Source of the DNA: Mesorhizobium wenxiniae
GTDB lineage: Bacteria > Pseudomonadota > Alphaproteobacteria > Rhizobiales > Rhizobiaceae
Reading direction: 5' to 3'
Assembly (NCBI RefSeq): GCF_002284535.1
Contig: NZ_NPKH01000037.1
Span: 40,609 to 104,608, forward strand
Length of the DNA: 64,000 bases
The position numbers and the translations under genes are program-made. Below are positions 41,516 to 50,601 of this stretch, piece by piece. Under the pieces are notes generated by a model, which worked only from the letters and a program-made list of their open reading frames with translations, was not told the origin of the DNA and did not search any database. Each line of letters opens with the position of its first letter. The stretch's first letter is position 1.

Positions 41516-42410
41516 TCGGGGGATAGGGCTCCTGCAGCACCTTAAGGAAGTGCTCCAGCGCTGGGTTGTCGTTGTTCTTCTGCCAATAGGCGACGTAGTT
41601 GACCCGGCTCGGACCGTTGTCGTCCTGAACATCGCGATAGACTACGCCGGCGTAATTGGCGCCTATCCCGGCCTCACAGATCAGGCTTGCCCCAAAGCCG
41701 GCCCCCACCAAACTCATTATGTTTTCGGAGCTGACGTCCTGGCTCACGACCTTGGGCTGGATTCCGGGCGAAGCTAAGTTCGTCAGTAAAATGTCCCGCA
41801 GTTCCGGTCCGGGCTCACGCTTGCTGAGCAAGAACGTTTCGCCTCTGAGGTCGGTCCAATAGATGGTTTCGTTCGCCGACAATGGATGGCTCTCCGAGAG
41901 CGCAACCATGATGCGTTCGTCCCACAATGCCATTGCTCCCGCTTCGCGGACTTCCGGCTCGCCGGTGACAATGGCAACGTCGAGCGCGCCATGCTCTAGG
42001 CCTACGAAGAGCCTCTCCCGCCCGTCCTCGACGGCGCGGAGTTCCACCCGCGGAAATCGTCGCGCATGTTCCATCAGGCTCGCCCGCAAATTCCCCGCCG
42101 ACAGCGATGTATAGAAGCCGACGGCCAGCCGGCCGGCCTCGCCCCGGCGTACAGCCTTGGCCGACGCCATCATGTGGTCCAGCCCATCGACCAGATGCCT
42201 GGAGGTCCGCAGGATTTCGGTGCCGACCGTCGTCAGACGCACGCCGCTTCTCGATCGCTCGAACACTGCGACTCCCAGACGATCCTCCATCTGTCGAATG
42301 CGGCGGCTGAGTGACGACTGCTCGATGCCGAGCACCTCCGCCGCGCGACGGAAGCTGCCATAATGCGCGGCGGCGACAGCGTAACGGAGATGGCGCAGTT
42401 CGATGGTCAT
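41463..42410 (-). CDS. LysR-family transcriptional regulator
   Basis: The 315-residue protein starts at MTIELRHLRYAVAAAHYGSF with a winged helix-turn-helix (SFRRAAEVLGIEQSSLSRRIRQME, quoted in part), then the effector domain (RLAVGFYTSLSAGNLRASLM). I rejected an upstream in-frame start at 42497 since the added residues overlap the traI end and are not LysR-like. It lies 22 bases downstream of traI in the same direction, so it may be transcribed with traI from the lux-box promoter. Target genes are unknown. Confidence 0.88.
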   Translation of the reverse strand: MTIELRHLRYAVAAAHYGSFRRAAEVLGIEQSSLSRRIRQMEDRLGVAVFERSRSGVRLTTVGTEILRTSRHLVDGLDHMMASAKAVRRGEAGRLAVGFYTSLSAGNLRASLMEHARRFPRVELRAVEDGRERLFVGLEHGALDVAIVTGEPEVREAGAMALWDERIMVALSESHPLSANETIYWTDLRGETFLLSKREPGPELRDILLTNLASPGIQPKVVSQDVSSENIMSLVGAGFGASLICEAGIGANYAGVVYRDVQDDNGPSRVNYVAYWQKNNDNPALEHFLKVLQEPYPPTRAADSVAPLRTHDPSP

Positions 42411-42432
42411 TGTCGACCAGCAGCAGCCGTGA

Positions 42433-43067
42433 TCACGCCGCCACCGGTTGGGCGACGCGAGCGACGAGCACGGGCGCTTGGAGTTGCCCCATTTCACGGA
42501 CGTTCATCAGCACGGATTCCGAGATCAGCAGGTAACCGGCTAGCGCCTTTGTGTCATCAATCTGCATGGGCGGAGCGAAGCGTTCCAACGGCCATCCGGC
42601 GCGCCTCAAAATGCGCTCAAATCGAACGTCCGTAACCGTGACCACCGCCTCTTGATTCTTCGACAGTCCCCACTCGAGAATCCCGGCAAGCAGGCTGAAC
42701 GTCGCGTCACGAAGGCCAGCTGCGGTCACACAGCCAGCCGATCCGGTATCTACACAGAAGCGCGAGCTTTCAAATACTCTGTCGCTTCGCGGAGCGGGAT
42801 TCGATCCAAGCAGCGCGGGGAAGGTGTTCGCCAGCATCGTTGGCCCCATTGTCGGCAGCAGCCTCGCACAGCCACCGAGCTGCTGTCATCGATTGCAATG
42901 ATGTAGGTTGGCTTGAGCGCATCGTAGGCGTCGATTTCCATATCGCCCGAAACAGACACGTCCCAATTCAGACGGTCTCGAAAAACGCGATAGCGCAAGC
43001 GGTGCATTCCCGCGATCAGATCAGGAAATTCAGAGTCGTCCGGGTGAGTAACTGGAATTACACGCAT
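42433..43067 (-). pseudogene. traI: Acyl-homoserine-lactone synthase TraI, disrupted by one-base frameshift
   Basis: The first frame (43067 to about 42865) encodes MRVIPVTHPDDSEFPDLIAG, MHRLRYRVFRDRLNWDV and DMEIDAYDALKPTYIIA, the N-terminal half of a LuxI synthase with the conserved Arg, Phe, Trp and Asp. The second frame carries CARLLPTMGPTMLANTFPALL, FCVDTGSAG and the C-terminal half. Loss of one G in a GTGGGC-like context near 42866-42872 explains the break. AAGGAG precedes the ATG. There is no slippery run at the joint, so a programmed shift is unlikely. A sequencing error cannot be excluded. Confidence 0.8.
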
Positions 43068-43124
43068 GGCAGCAGGCTCCTTTGCTTGAGAGCAACAAAG
43101 AGCACGGCGCGCCGAGCCGCGTAG

Positions 43125-43140
43125 CTGTAGGGTTTTACAG
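43125..43140. promoter_or_regulatory. lux-box-like site upstream of traI
   Basis: CTGTAGGGTTTTACAG is a dyad (CTGTA-N6-TACAG) that differs at only three central positions from the Vibrio lux box core CTGTAGGATCGTACAG. It lies 58 bases before the traI ATG, where a TraR-type activator would overlap the -35 region. It is the only such site I found between traR and traI. Confidence 0.65.
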
Positions 43141-43296
43141 GCCGGCGAGCCGAACAAACCCAAACGCAATCTTGGCGAGCGAGACCACGCCTGCTCAAGC
43201 GCGGGTGCCGCGTTGATGGGGCAGTCGATCGGACCACGCAAATCAGAGCGGCACCGCGCTCAGCGGTCCGACAGGAAGCGGAGGCGAGGGTTTATT

Positions 43297-44019
43297 TCAG
43301 GACGAGATAAGGCCGCGGTGCGCGGCCTCGGCCACAGCCTGCGTCACCGTCGACGCACCCAACTTCGACCTGGCATTATCGAGATGGAAGACCACCGTTC
43401 GCGTGGTGATGCCGAGAATAGTAGCGGTTTCTGGCATCTTCTTGCCGCGTGCCGCCCAAGAAAGGCACTGCCGCTCTCGTTGGGTGAGTGGCGCGTCAGC
43501 AAGCCGGGTCAGGCCCAGTTGGAGTTTCGCATAGACGTGCGAATGATAGTACAGCGCGGCAAGTTGTAGGGTATCCATCACTTCAGTTGGACGAACCTCG
43601 ACAACTGCGTCCATATTGCCGGCGAGCGTGAACGCGGCGAATCGGCCGAAGCCTCCCCGAATCGGAACAGTCGCGCCACTGTGAATCCCGAACTTGCCGG
43701 CCTCAGCGAAAAAGCGCTGTTGAGAAACTGAGGGAAGTCGCAACGTCCGGCGATCCCATTGAAACGACCGTTGCGATTTTCGAGCCAGCCCAACGATAGG
43801 GTCGATATCCTCGTATCTTTGCTCGATGTACCGTCGTGCCCATGATCCTGGATACGAAGAAAGCACCTTGAGCGCTGGTTCCGAAAAACCGAGATAGGCA
43901 AACCATCGGTAACCCAGCCGCGCCGCAAGACGGTCAGCCGCATTCCTGATGCCGACCTCATCGTAGGCCGTTTCCAGCGCATCTACGAAATCACCGAAGG
44001 TAACGTCGAGGAGTGTCAT
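43297..44019 (-). CDS. traR: LuxR-family quorum-sensing regulator TraR
   Basis: The 240-residue protein has an N-terminal acyl-homoserine-lactone-binding domain (RLGYRWFAYLGFSEPALKVL, YEDIDPIVGLARKSQRSFQW, GKFGIHSGATVPIRGGFG). The C-terminal LuxR helix-turn-helix is LTQRERQCLSWAARGKKMPE with TTRTVVFHLDNARSKLGAST. It is full length, unlike the truncated relative at 11.4 kb. It lies upstream of traI in the same direction and presumably acts on the lux box between them. In ICEMlSymR7A TraR activates the genes for FseA. Confidence 0.9.
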   Translation of the reverse strand: MTLLDVTFGDFVDALETAYDEVGIRNAADRLAARLGYRWFAYLGFSEPALKVLSSYPGSWARRYIEQRYEDIDPIVGLARKSQRSFQWDRRTLRLPSVSQQRFFAEAGKFGIHSGATVPIRGGFGRFAAFTLAGNMDAVVEVRPTEVMDTLQLAALYYHSHVYAKLQLGLTRLADAPLTQRERQCLSWAARGKKMPETATILGITTRTVVFHLDNARSKLGASTVTQAVAEAAHRGLISS

Positions 44020-44028
44020 TCTTCAATC

Positions 44029-44067
44029 TTGACAGAGATTCGGCGTTATGCAAGAAATCGTTTTCTC
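44029..44067 (+). promoter_or_regulatory. Promoter with LacI-type operator O1
   Basis: TTGACA (44029-44034) is followed 19 bases later by GAAATCGTTTTCTC (44054-44067), an operator matching those around the LacI gene at 50.6-51.6 kb. The operator would cover the -10 region. The first transporter operon is downstream. Confidence 0.65.
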
Positions 44068-44110
44068 ACTTATCCCCGCCATGGCCGTCTACCGCCAGCG
44101 GGTATTACCA

Positions 44111-44124
44111 GAGAAAACGATTTC
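44111..44124. promoter_or_regulatory. LacI-type operator O2
   Basis: GAGAAAACGATTTC is the exact reverse complement of O1, 57 bases away. Two operators either side of the transcription start could support DNA looping by a tetrameric or paired LacI protein. Confidence 0.65.
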
Positions 44125-44163
44125 ACAAAGAGGCCAAGAATGGCCCTTGTTTGGGAGGAAGCG

Positions 44164-44229
44164 ATGAAATCAGGCGGTGTCTATGGTGGTCGGCGCGGTT
44201 TTCGGCCCGCCAAGGCAACGTTGTCCTGA
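44164..44229 (+). CDS. Possible 21-residue leader peptide coupled to the ABC ATPase gene
   Basis: A strong ribosome site (GGGAGGA) precedes ATG at 44164. The frame encodes MKSGGVYGGRRGFRPAKATL plus Ser and stops in TGATG, whose ATG is the likely start of the ATPase gene. That gene lacks a ribosome site of its own. This may be a translationally coupled leader or the scar of a lost first gene. No similarity is recognised. Confidence 0.4.
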   Translation: MKSGGVYGGRRGFRPAKATLS

Positions 44230-45785
44230 TGACCCGGAGCACGTCCTCGGCGACGCGGTCGCAAGCCCAGGCCGAAAACAAACCATTTGCGGTGATCGAG
44301 CGGATCACCAAGCGCTACGGTATCGCAACTGTGCTCGACGAGATCTCTTTCGCGATCCACGAAGGCGAGGTGCACGCGATCGTTGGCGAAAATGGCGCCG
44401 GAAAATCGACCATAGCTCGCGTGTTGGCTGGCCTCGCTAGGCCTGATAGTGGGCACATTACAATCGACAGCGAAATCGTCTCTGATTTCTCGGTGCGGGC
44501 CGCGGAGGAACGCGGAGTCGTCCTCATTCATCAGGAACTCGCCCTTGCCGAACACCTAGACGTCGCTGCGAACATGTTTCTCGGACACGAGTTGCACCGC
44601 GGCGCCTTGCTTTCGATTGCCGAAATGACGAGACGCGCTCGCGAGATGCTCGCAAGACTTGGTAGCTCTGTAATGCCCCGGCAAAGGGTGTCATCCCTCC
44701 CCGTTTCCGACAAGCAGATGGTGGAAATCGCCAAGGCGCTACTGCGAGACGCAAAGCTCATCATCATGGATGAGCCGACAGCGGTGCTCACGTCGCGGGA
44801 GACGGAGAACCTGTTCACCCAGGTCGAGCGCCTGCGTCGGGAGGGCGTAGCCGTCGTCTTCGTTTCCCACAAACTCGAAGAGGTCAAGCGCATCGCCGAC
44901 CGCGTAACGGTACTCCGTGATGGGCGATACCAAGGCACTTGGAACATCGAGGATGTGACCGCTCAGCAAATAGCCAACCTGATGGTAGGGCGGGAACTCA
45001 ATCAAATATATCCGCCCAAGGCAGCAGCTCCGGCTTCCAGTGTTGCCCTTTCGATCAATAACTTTTCGCCAGACATTCCATCACCACCGATCACCTTGGA
45101 CATTTTCGCGGGCGAGATCCTAGGCGTAGCTGGCCTGGTGGGCTCGGGTCGTACCGAACTCTTTGAATCGATTGTGGCTCTCCGTGGTAGCCGCGGTGGC
45201 GACTTGACACTCTGGGGGCAAGCGATCCGACACAGTACGTACCGCGCCATGCTGGAAGCCGGTGTCGTCTACATAACCGAGGACCGCAAAGGGCGCGGCC
45301 TCCTTCTTAACGAGACCATCGCTCACAACGTTTCGTTCCTTGATCAAATCCTTTCGCGGTTCCGGCTCGTGGATGCCGACAAGGAACGCAAGGCTCGCGA
45401 TTGGGCGGTACGCGAATTCAGCATTGATGCGCCCTACCCCAATGTGCGCGTTGGCAGCCTGTCCGGTGGAAACCAGCAAAAAGTCATGCTTGCGAAGTCC
45501 CTGCTGAATCGGCCGCGTGTCATCATCGTCGACGAACCAACTCGAGGAATCGATGTCGGCACACGGGCGCAAATTTACAGGATGCTGCGCCGCCTGGCTG
45601 ATGAGGGAAACGCCGTTGTTGCGATTTCATCAGACATGCAAGAGGTCGTTGGTCTCAGCGACCGCGTGATGGTGATGCGTGACAACGCAATAGCCGGATT
45701 TCTGACCGGAACTGACATTTCCGAGGAAGAAATCGTGCAACTCGCGGCCGGCGTCGCGAACAATTCTCATGATGGTGAAAAATGA
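44229..45785 (+). CDS. Ribose-type sugar ABC transporter ATPase (RbsA family), system 1
   Basis: The 518-residue protein contains two fused ATPase domains, as in RbsA/MglA/XylG. Domain 1 has Walker A GENGAGKSTIARVLAG, Q-loop HQELALAEHLDVAANMFLG and Walker B LIIMDEPTAVLTSRE. Its signature is degenerate (SLPVSDKQMVEIAKAL). Domain 2 has the usual degenerate Walker A (VAGLVGSGRTELFES), signature SLSGGNQQKVMLAKSLL and VIIVDEPTRGIDVG. It powers import with the next two genes. The open frame extends upstream through the operators, so the ATG at 44229 (TGATG overlap) is the better start. Confidence 0.9.
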   Translation: MTRSTSSATRSQAQAENKPFAVIERITKRYGIATVLDEISFAIHEGEVHAIVGENGAGKSTIARVLAGLARPDSGHITIDSEIVSDFSVRAAEERGVVLIHQELALAEHLDVAANMFLGHELHRGALLSIAEMTRRAREMLARLGSSVMPRQRVSSLPVSDKQMVEIAKALLRDAKLIIMDEPTAVLTSRETENLFTQVERLRREGVAVVFVSHKLEEVKRIADRVTVLRDGRYQGTWNIEDVTAQQIANLMVGRELNQIYPPKAAAPASSVALSINNFSPDIPSPPITLDIFAGEILGVAGLVGSGRTELFESIVALRGSRGGDLTLWGQAIRHSTYRAMLEAGVVYITEDRKGRGLLLNETIAHNVSFLDQILSRFRLVDADKERKARDWAVREFSIDAPYPNVRVGSLSGGNQQKVMLAKSLLNRPRVIIVDEPTRGIDVGTRAQIYRMLRRLADEGNAVVAISSDMQEVVGLSDRVMVMRDNAIAGFLTGTDISEEEIVQLAAGVANNSHDGEK

Positions 45786-46810
45786 CCCAGCAAGACACGA
45801 CAAGGGCTTCCGTTTTTGCCGCTCACCCCGGCCGCGGTGAGGAGAAATCACGGTTCCAAATCGACTATGCGGCTTTCGGCCCGCTGCTTGCACTCGCCAT
45901 CCTAATTGGGCTTGGAGCGATTCTAAACCCGACTTTTATCTCTATCGACAATCTCGAGAACGTGCTGGCGCGCTCCGCATTTATCGGAATCATCGCTATT
46001 GGCGCAACCTTTGTCATTACATCAGGTGGCATAGACCTCTCCGTGGGATCCATGGCTGCGTTCTCCGCCGCGACAATGATTGTCGTGATGAACGCAGCGG
46101 CTCCTTTAGCCAGTTCCGGCTATGCGGCGATCGCCGCTGGTGTCGCGGCAGGCTTTCTGGTGACTGTTTTGGCGGGCCTTGTGAATGGAGCCGCCATTAC
46201 GCTCGGCCGCATTGAGCCGTTCATCGTGACCCTCGGGATGATGGGGATTCTGCGATCGCTCGTGACGTGGTTTGCCGACGGCGGCGCCCTCACACTCGAC
46301 TTCGCCGTGCGCGAACTCTACCGACCAGTCTACTTCGGCGGTGTTCTTGGCCTGAGTTGGCCAGTCATCGCTTTCCTTGCGATGGCACTGCTTGGTGATT
46401 TCGTCCTGAGGAGAACCGTCTTTGGGAGGCACATTGCCGCTATCGGCTCAAGCGAAGATGTGGCGCGATATTCGGCGATCAAGGTCTCCAGAATAAAACT
46501 CCTTGCCTATGTCGTGCAGGGCGTCTGCGTGGCCATCGCGGTTTTTCTCTATGTTCCTCGGCTCGGCTCAGCAACGCCATCGACGGGCTTGCTGTGGGAA
46601 CTGGAGGCCATCGCGGCCGTGATCATAGGAGGCACATTGCTGAAAGGTGGCCGTGGTCGCATCTGGGGCACGGTGGTCGGCGTCCTGATCCTTAGTCTGA
46701 TCAGCAATCTCCTCAACCTCACGAGCATCGTAAGCCCCTACCTCAACGGTGCCATGCAGGGTGCAGTGGTGATCATCGCGGTGTTGCTCCAGAGGCCAAG
46801 CCAACGCTGA
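45782..46810 (+). CDS. Ribose-type sugar ABC transporter permease (RbsC family), system 1
   Basis: This 342-residue membrane protein has eight to ten hydrophobic segments and the RbsC-family signature region GATFVITSGGIDLSVGSMAAFS. Toward the C-terminus are FGRHIAAIGSSEDVARYSAI and ELEAIAAVIIGGTLLKGGRG. It overlaps the ATPase gene by four bases. Confidence 0.9.
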   Translation: MTQQDTTRASVFAAHPGRGEEKSRFQIDYAAFGPLLALAILIGLGAILNPTFISIDNLENVLARSAFIGIIAIGATFVITSGGIDLSVGSMAAFSAATMIVVMNAAAPLASSGYAAIAAGVAAGFLVTVLAGLVNGAAITLGRIEPFIVTLGMMGILRSLVTWFADGGALTLDFAVRELYRPVYFGGVLGLSWPVIAFLAMALLGDFVLRRTVFGRHIAAIGSSEDVARYSAIKVSRIKLLAYVVQGVCVAIAVFLYVPRLGSATPSTGLLWELEAIAAVIIGGTLLKGGRGRIWGTVVGVLILSLISNLLNLTSIVSPYLNGAMQGAVVIIAVLLQRPSQR

Positions 46811-46868
46811 CGTGTCGGCCAGGCACATAACGTCAACCCAAGTCGGAAATTTAACCGGAGGAACAGTC

Positions 46869-47813
46869 ATGACACTGAAGAGAACGCTTATTGCTGCAAC
46901 AATGCTCGGCCTAGCCGGCACTGCCACTGCCCAGGAAGAAAAGATCAGGATTGGCGTCTCGATTCCAGCTGCCACGCACGGATGGGCGGGAGGATTGAAC
47001 TACCACGCCCGCCAGGCGATCGATCGGCTCCAAACACAATACCCGAACTTGGAAATTGTCCTGCAAACAGCGGCCAATGCCACCGAACAGGTCAATGACA
47101 TCGAGGACCTGAACTCCGGGACGATGACGGCTTTGGTCATCCTTCCTTTTGAATCGGCGCCGTTGACGGCGCCCGTCAAGGAAATCGCCAGCCAAGGGGT
47201 CTACGTCACCGTAGTAGACCGCGGGCTGTCCGAACCCGGGATCGAAACGTTCCATATCGCCGGCGATAATCCGGCTTTGGGGCGTGAAGCTGCGCTTTAC
47301 ATCAATTCAAAGCTTCCAGATGGCGGCGAGGTCGTCGCCATGCGCGGCATTCCGACTGAAATCGACAATCAGCGCGTCGAGGGCTTCAAGAAGGCGCTCA
47401 ACAGCAGCATCAAGATCCTTGACGAAAAGCATTCCAATTGGAATCGCGACGAAGGCTTTGCCGTCATGCAGGACTACCTGCAGCGCTTTCCGAAGATCGA
47501 CGCCGTATGGACGCAAGATGACGACACAACGCTTGGTGTCATCGATGCGGCCCGCCAGGCAGGCCGTGAAGGAGAATTCTTCATCGTGGGTGGCGGCGGC
47601 ATGAAACAGATCGTTCAAATGGTCAAGGAAGGGAGCCGCCAGGACGTCCCTGTTACAGTGTCATATCCACCGTCCATGATCGCGACAGCGATCGAGCTCA
47701 CGGCCGAGCACTTCGTGAGCAAGATTCCTCTTGATGGCCGGTACATCCTGAATACCTCCCTGATCACGAAAGAGAACGCGGACCTCTTCTACTTCCCGGA
47801 TTCTCCGTACTGA
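46869..47813 (+). CDS. Sugar-binding periplasmic protein (RbsB-like), system 1
   Basis: The 314-residue exported protein has a signal peptide (MTLKRTLIAATMLGLAGTAT, cleavage near ATAQ|EE). A type I periplasmic fold follows: IRIGVSIPAATHGWAGGLNY, hinge region LVILPFESAPLTAPV, VDRGLSEPGIETFHIAGDNP and VWTQDDDTTLGVIDAAR. The Trp- and Asp-rich pocket is typical of sugar or polyol binders, but the ligand cannot be named. GGAGG sits nine bases before the ATG at 46869. A GC-rich hairpin follows the stop. Confidence 0.88.
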   Translation: MTLKRTLIAATMLGLAGTATAQEEKIRIGVSIPAATHGWAGGLNYHARQAIDRLQTQYPNLEIVLQTAANATEQVNDIEDLNSGTMTALVILPFESAPLTAPVKEIASQGVYVTVVDRGLSEPGIETFHIAGDNPALGREAALYINSKLPDGGEVVAMRGIPTEIDNQRVEGFKKALNSSIKILDEKHSNWNRDEGFAVMQDYLQRFPKIDAVWTQDDDTTLGVIDAARQAGREGEFFIVGGGGMKQIVQMVKEGSRQDVPVTVSYPPSMIATAIELTAEHFVSKIPLDGRYILNTSLITKENADLFYFPDSPY

Positions 47814-47829
47814 TCATCAGGTCGGCCTC

Positions 47830-47857
47830 CCCGGCGGCTCGGCGGGCCGCCGGGTTT
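47830..47857 (+). terminator. Stem-loop after binding-protein gene 1
   Basis: CCCGGCGGC pairs with GCCGCCGGG, followed by TTT only. It may partly terminate transcription or protect the mRNA 3' end, raising binding-protein output over downstream genes as in many ABC operons. Confidence 0.55.
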
Positions 47858-47885
47858 CCACAACCTCAGCAGGGCTTAGGAAGCA

Positions 47886-48764
47886 ATGGCTGCAATCACA
47901 AAGCAGGACGAAATATCCGGCAAAATGCTCAACCGTTTCGATGGCAAGGTCGCGATAGTCACCGGTTCTACGCAGGGACTTGGAGAAGCAATTGCACATC
48001 TTTTAGTCGAGCGAGGTCTTTACGGCCTCGTTGTCACTGGGCGTAGCGAAGAGCGTGGCCAGAGGGTCGTTCAACACGTCCAGAAGCTTGGCTGCAAGGC
48101 GATCTTCGTGGCGGCCGATCTGTCCCGGCATGACGACGTGCTCAGGATCGTGAAACGATGTGACGTGACATTTGGTCGAGTGGATGTCCTCGTGAATGCA
48201 GCCGGCAATACCGATCGAGGCACCATCCTCGACACTGAGGAAGCGCTGTACGACCAAATCTTCGCTACGAATGTCAAGGCACCTTTCTACCTGATGCAGA
48301 GATGCCTCTCGATCATGGTCCGCGAAGGTATCAGGGGGTCGATTCTTAACGTGATTTCGATGAGTGCGCATGGCGGACAGTCTTTTTTGTCAGCCTACTG
48401 CGCTGCGAAGGGCGCGCTAGTGACCCTCACCAAGAACACCGGCTTTTCAATGATGCGCTACGGTTGCCGCATCAACGGCCTCTGCATCGGCTGGATGTAT
48501 ACGCCGGGCGAAGAGCAAACGATGCGGCGCTGGCATGGAGCGACGGATGGCTGGCGTGCGGACGCGGAGTCCAAGCTCCCCATTGGTCGAATGCTTGACA
48601 TGAACGAAGTCGCAAGAACTGTCGCATTCCTATGCTCGGAAGAAGCGGGAATGATGACTGGCTCCGTCATCGACTACGATCAGTCGATCCCGGGCTGCTT
48701 CGACGCAGTTCCGCAGCCCCCAGGGATCCCGCTCGGTATAAAGACCAAACCGCCCGTCGACTAA
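47886..48764 (+). CDS. Short-chain dehydrogenase/reductase 1
   Basis: The 292-residue NAD(P)-dependent enzyme has the cofactor motif in VTGSTQGLGEAIAHLL, VNAAGNTDRG for NNAG, and the catalytic Ser-Tyr-Lys in ISMSAHGGQSFLSAYCAAKGAL (quoted in part). It probably oxidises or reduces a sugar, polyol or hydroxyacid intermediate. The ATG at 47886 follows AGGAAG. The C-terminal extension (IPGCFDAVPQPPGIPLG) is longer than in most family members. Confidence 0.85.
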   Translation: MAAITKQDEISGKMLNRFDGKVAIVTGSTQGLGEAIAHLLVERGLYGLVVTGRSEERGQRVVQHVQKLGCKAIFVAADLSRHDDVLRIVKRCDVTFGRVDVLVNAAGNTDRGTILDTEEALYDQIFATNVKAPFYLMQRCLSIMVREGIRGSILNVISMSAHGGQSFLSAYCAAKGALVTLTKNTGFSMMRYGCRINGLCIGWMYTPGEEQTMRRWHGATDGWRADAESKLPIGRMLDMNEVARTVAFLCSEEAGMMTGSVIDYDQSIPGCFDAVPQPPGIPLGIKTKPPVD

Positions 48765-48836
48765 CCAACATCGTCGGCCTGCCGCGGCAAGGGCCGCGTC
48801 AGGTCCTCGACGCTCAAGAATCTGTGAGGAAGCATA

Positions 48837-49832
48837 GTGCTCAAAATCGGAATTCTGGGGGCCGCGCGGGTCGCGCCCATGGCGATCGTGGAGCCGGCGG
48901 CGAGACGCGAGGACGTCGAAATTGTCGCCATCGCGGCCGCTCGGCCGGGCAAGGCCGAAGCATTCGCCCGCGCGCACAACATACCCCGGTTCTATCGCAG
49001 CTACGAAGACGTCATCGAAGATTCCGAGGTCGACCTGATCTACAACGCCTTGCCACCCCATAGTCACGCGCGGTTTTCGATCCTTGCGCTCGAAGCGGGC
49101 AAGCACGTCCTTTGCGAGAAGCCGTTTGCCATGAGTGGTCCTGAAGCTCGAACTATGGTGGCGGCCGGAAGACGCTGCGGTCGACGGATCATAGAGGCGT
49201 TCCATGACCGGTATCATCCCATTTTTCTGTATCTCGTGGAATTGGTCGGGTCGGGACGCCTCGGGCGCATAAGCTCGCTCAAGGGTGTCTTCAATCACTC
49301 GATCGGTCCGGATGGCGGTGAGTTTCGTCACATTCCTGAATTCGGAGGTGGCGCGCTCATGGATCTCGGTTGCTACCCGGTCCACTGGTGCCGCTCGCTT
49401 CTCAACGAGGAGCCCTCAATCGTCGCGGCGCGCTGCAAGATGTCCGACACCGGCGTTGATGAGGAGATGAATGCTTGGTTGCGTTTTCCGTCGGGCGTCA
49501 CCGCGGAAATCGAGACAAGGATGTCTCCTTCCTGGGATATGCATGCACGTTTCGAGGTTGCGGCCGAGCATGGGACAGTCATTCTGATCAACAGTCTCCT
49601 GCCCCATCGCGGTCATTCGGTGCTCGAAACGATCAACGGCAAATTCCGGGAATTCACGATCGCTGGAAGCACGACCTTCGACTATCAACTGGATGCCATC
49701 GTGACCGCCATTCGCAGTGGATCGCCCGTGCCGACTGAAGGCACAGACCCGATCGGCAATATGGACACGATCGATGCGATCTACCAAGCCGCCGGCGTAA
49801 TGCGAGATGGCGTGGAACAGCTCATTTCCTGA
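48837..49832 (+). CDS. Gfo/Idh/MocA-family oxidoreductase
   Basis: The 331-residue enzyme has a Rossmann domain (MLKIGILGAARVAPMAIVEP) and the family EKP motif (GKHVLCEKPFAMSGPEA). A C-terminal alpha/beta domain includes GGGALMDLGCYPVHWCRSLL. Members oxidise inositol, glucose or similar sugars with NAD(P). The start is a GTG with AGGA upstream. It fits a pathway that begins with sugar or polyol oxidation. Confidence 0.87.
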   Translation: MLKIGILGAARVAPMAIVEPAARREDVEIVAIAAARPGKAEAFARAHNIPRFYRSYEDVIEDSEVDLIYNALPPHSHARFSILALEAGKHVLCEKPFAMSGPEARTMVAAGRRCGRRIIEAFHDRYHPIFLYLVELVGSGRLGRISSLKGVFNHSIGPDGGEFRHIPEFGGGALMDLGCYPVHWCRSLLNEEPSIVAARCKMSDTGVDEEMNAWLRFPSGVTAEIETRMSPSWDMHARFEVAAEHGTVILINSLLPHRGHSVLETINGKFREFTIAGSTTFDYQLDAIVTAIRSGSPVPTEGTDPIGNMDTIDAIYQAAGVMRDGVEQLIS

Positions 49833-49850
49833 TTTTCTGAGGAGCAGATT

Positions 49851-50537
49851 ATGTCTGTAGTGGTGATAACAGGAGCAGAACAAGGGCTGGGCCTCGCGCT
49901 GGCCAGGCTTTACGCCAATGACGGCTTCCGGGTCGTGGCCGGCTGCCTCAATCCGAATCTCGAAGGGATCGTCGCGCTAGCCGCTTCAAGCCCTCAGGTT
50001 GAGGTCATTCCCCTCGACGTCACCAGCGAAAGCTCGGTTGCCGCGTTCGGCGACAGGTTGTCCGGACAGGCCGTCGACCTTCTCATCAACAATGCAGGCA
50101 TTCATCGGCGCAAGGGATCGGCACCCGAGAGCGTGGTCTTCAGCGACTGGGAGGACACGCTTCGCGTCAACACGCTGGGCGTGGCGAGAATCTCGTTTGC
50201 GCTACGCGCAAATCTCGTCATGGCGGCCCAGGCAAGGCTCGTAACCATCTCGAGCGATTGGGCTTCGGTTTCGCAACATCCCGGGACCGCTTACGACTAC
50301 TGCTCTTCGAAAGCGGCGGTAAACAGCGTCATGCGGGGAATGGCAATGAACTGGGCCAAGGACGGTGTGATCATCTTGATGGTCCATCCAGGCTGGACGC
50401 GGACAAAGATGGGCGGGGCCGACGCTCCGCTTCTTCCGGAAGATAGCGCAAGTCGCGTGAAGTCGCTCATTTCACGAACGACGACTGCGGATAATGGGCG
50501 TTATGTCGACAACCTCGGCAACGATATGCCGTGGTAG
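49851..50537 (+). CDS. Short-chain dehydrogenase/reductase 2
   Basis: The 228-residue enzyme has VVVITGAEQGLGLALARLY, LLINNAGIHRRKG and the catalytic TISSDWASVSQHPGTAYDYC then SSKAAVN. It is slightly shorter than usual at the C-terminus. It starts 18 bases after the previous gene, in the same operon, with GAGGAG near the ATG. Confidence 0.85.
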   Translation: MSVVVITGAEQGLGLALARLYANDGFRVVAGCLNPNLEGIVALAASSPQVEVIPLDVTSESSVAAFGDRLSGQAVDLLINNAGIHRRKGSAPESVVFSDWEDTLRVNTLGVARISFALRANLVMAAQARLVTISSDWASVSQHPGTAYDYCSSKAAVNSVMRGMAMNWAKDGVIILMVHPGWTRTKMGGADAPLLPEDSASRVKSLISRTTTADNGRYVDNLGNDMPW

Positions 50538-50601
50538 CTGGTTTCGTCTTCTTCCTACGCGGCGTGGTCCAGGCGGCCTAGCTACGGCGCCGAAAGAGAG
50601 C

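Noticed and set aside
42850..42890. Frameshift in traI considered as programmed
   Set aside because: No slippery run or paused codon context is present at the joint, and LuxI-family genes are not known to use frameshifting.
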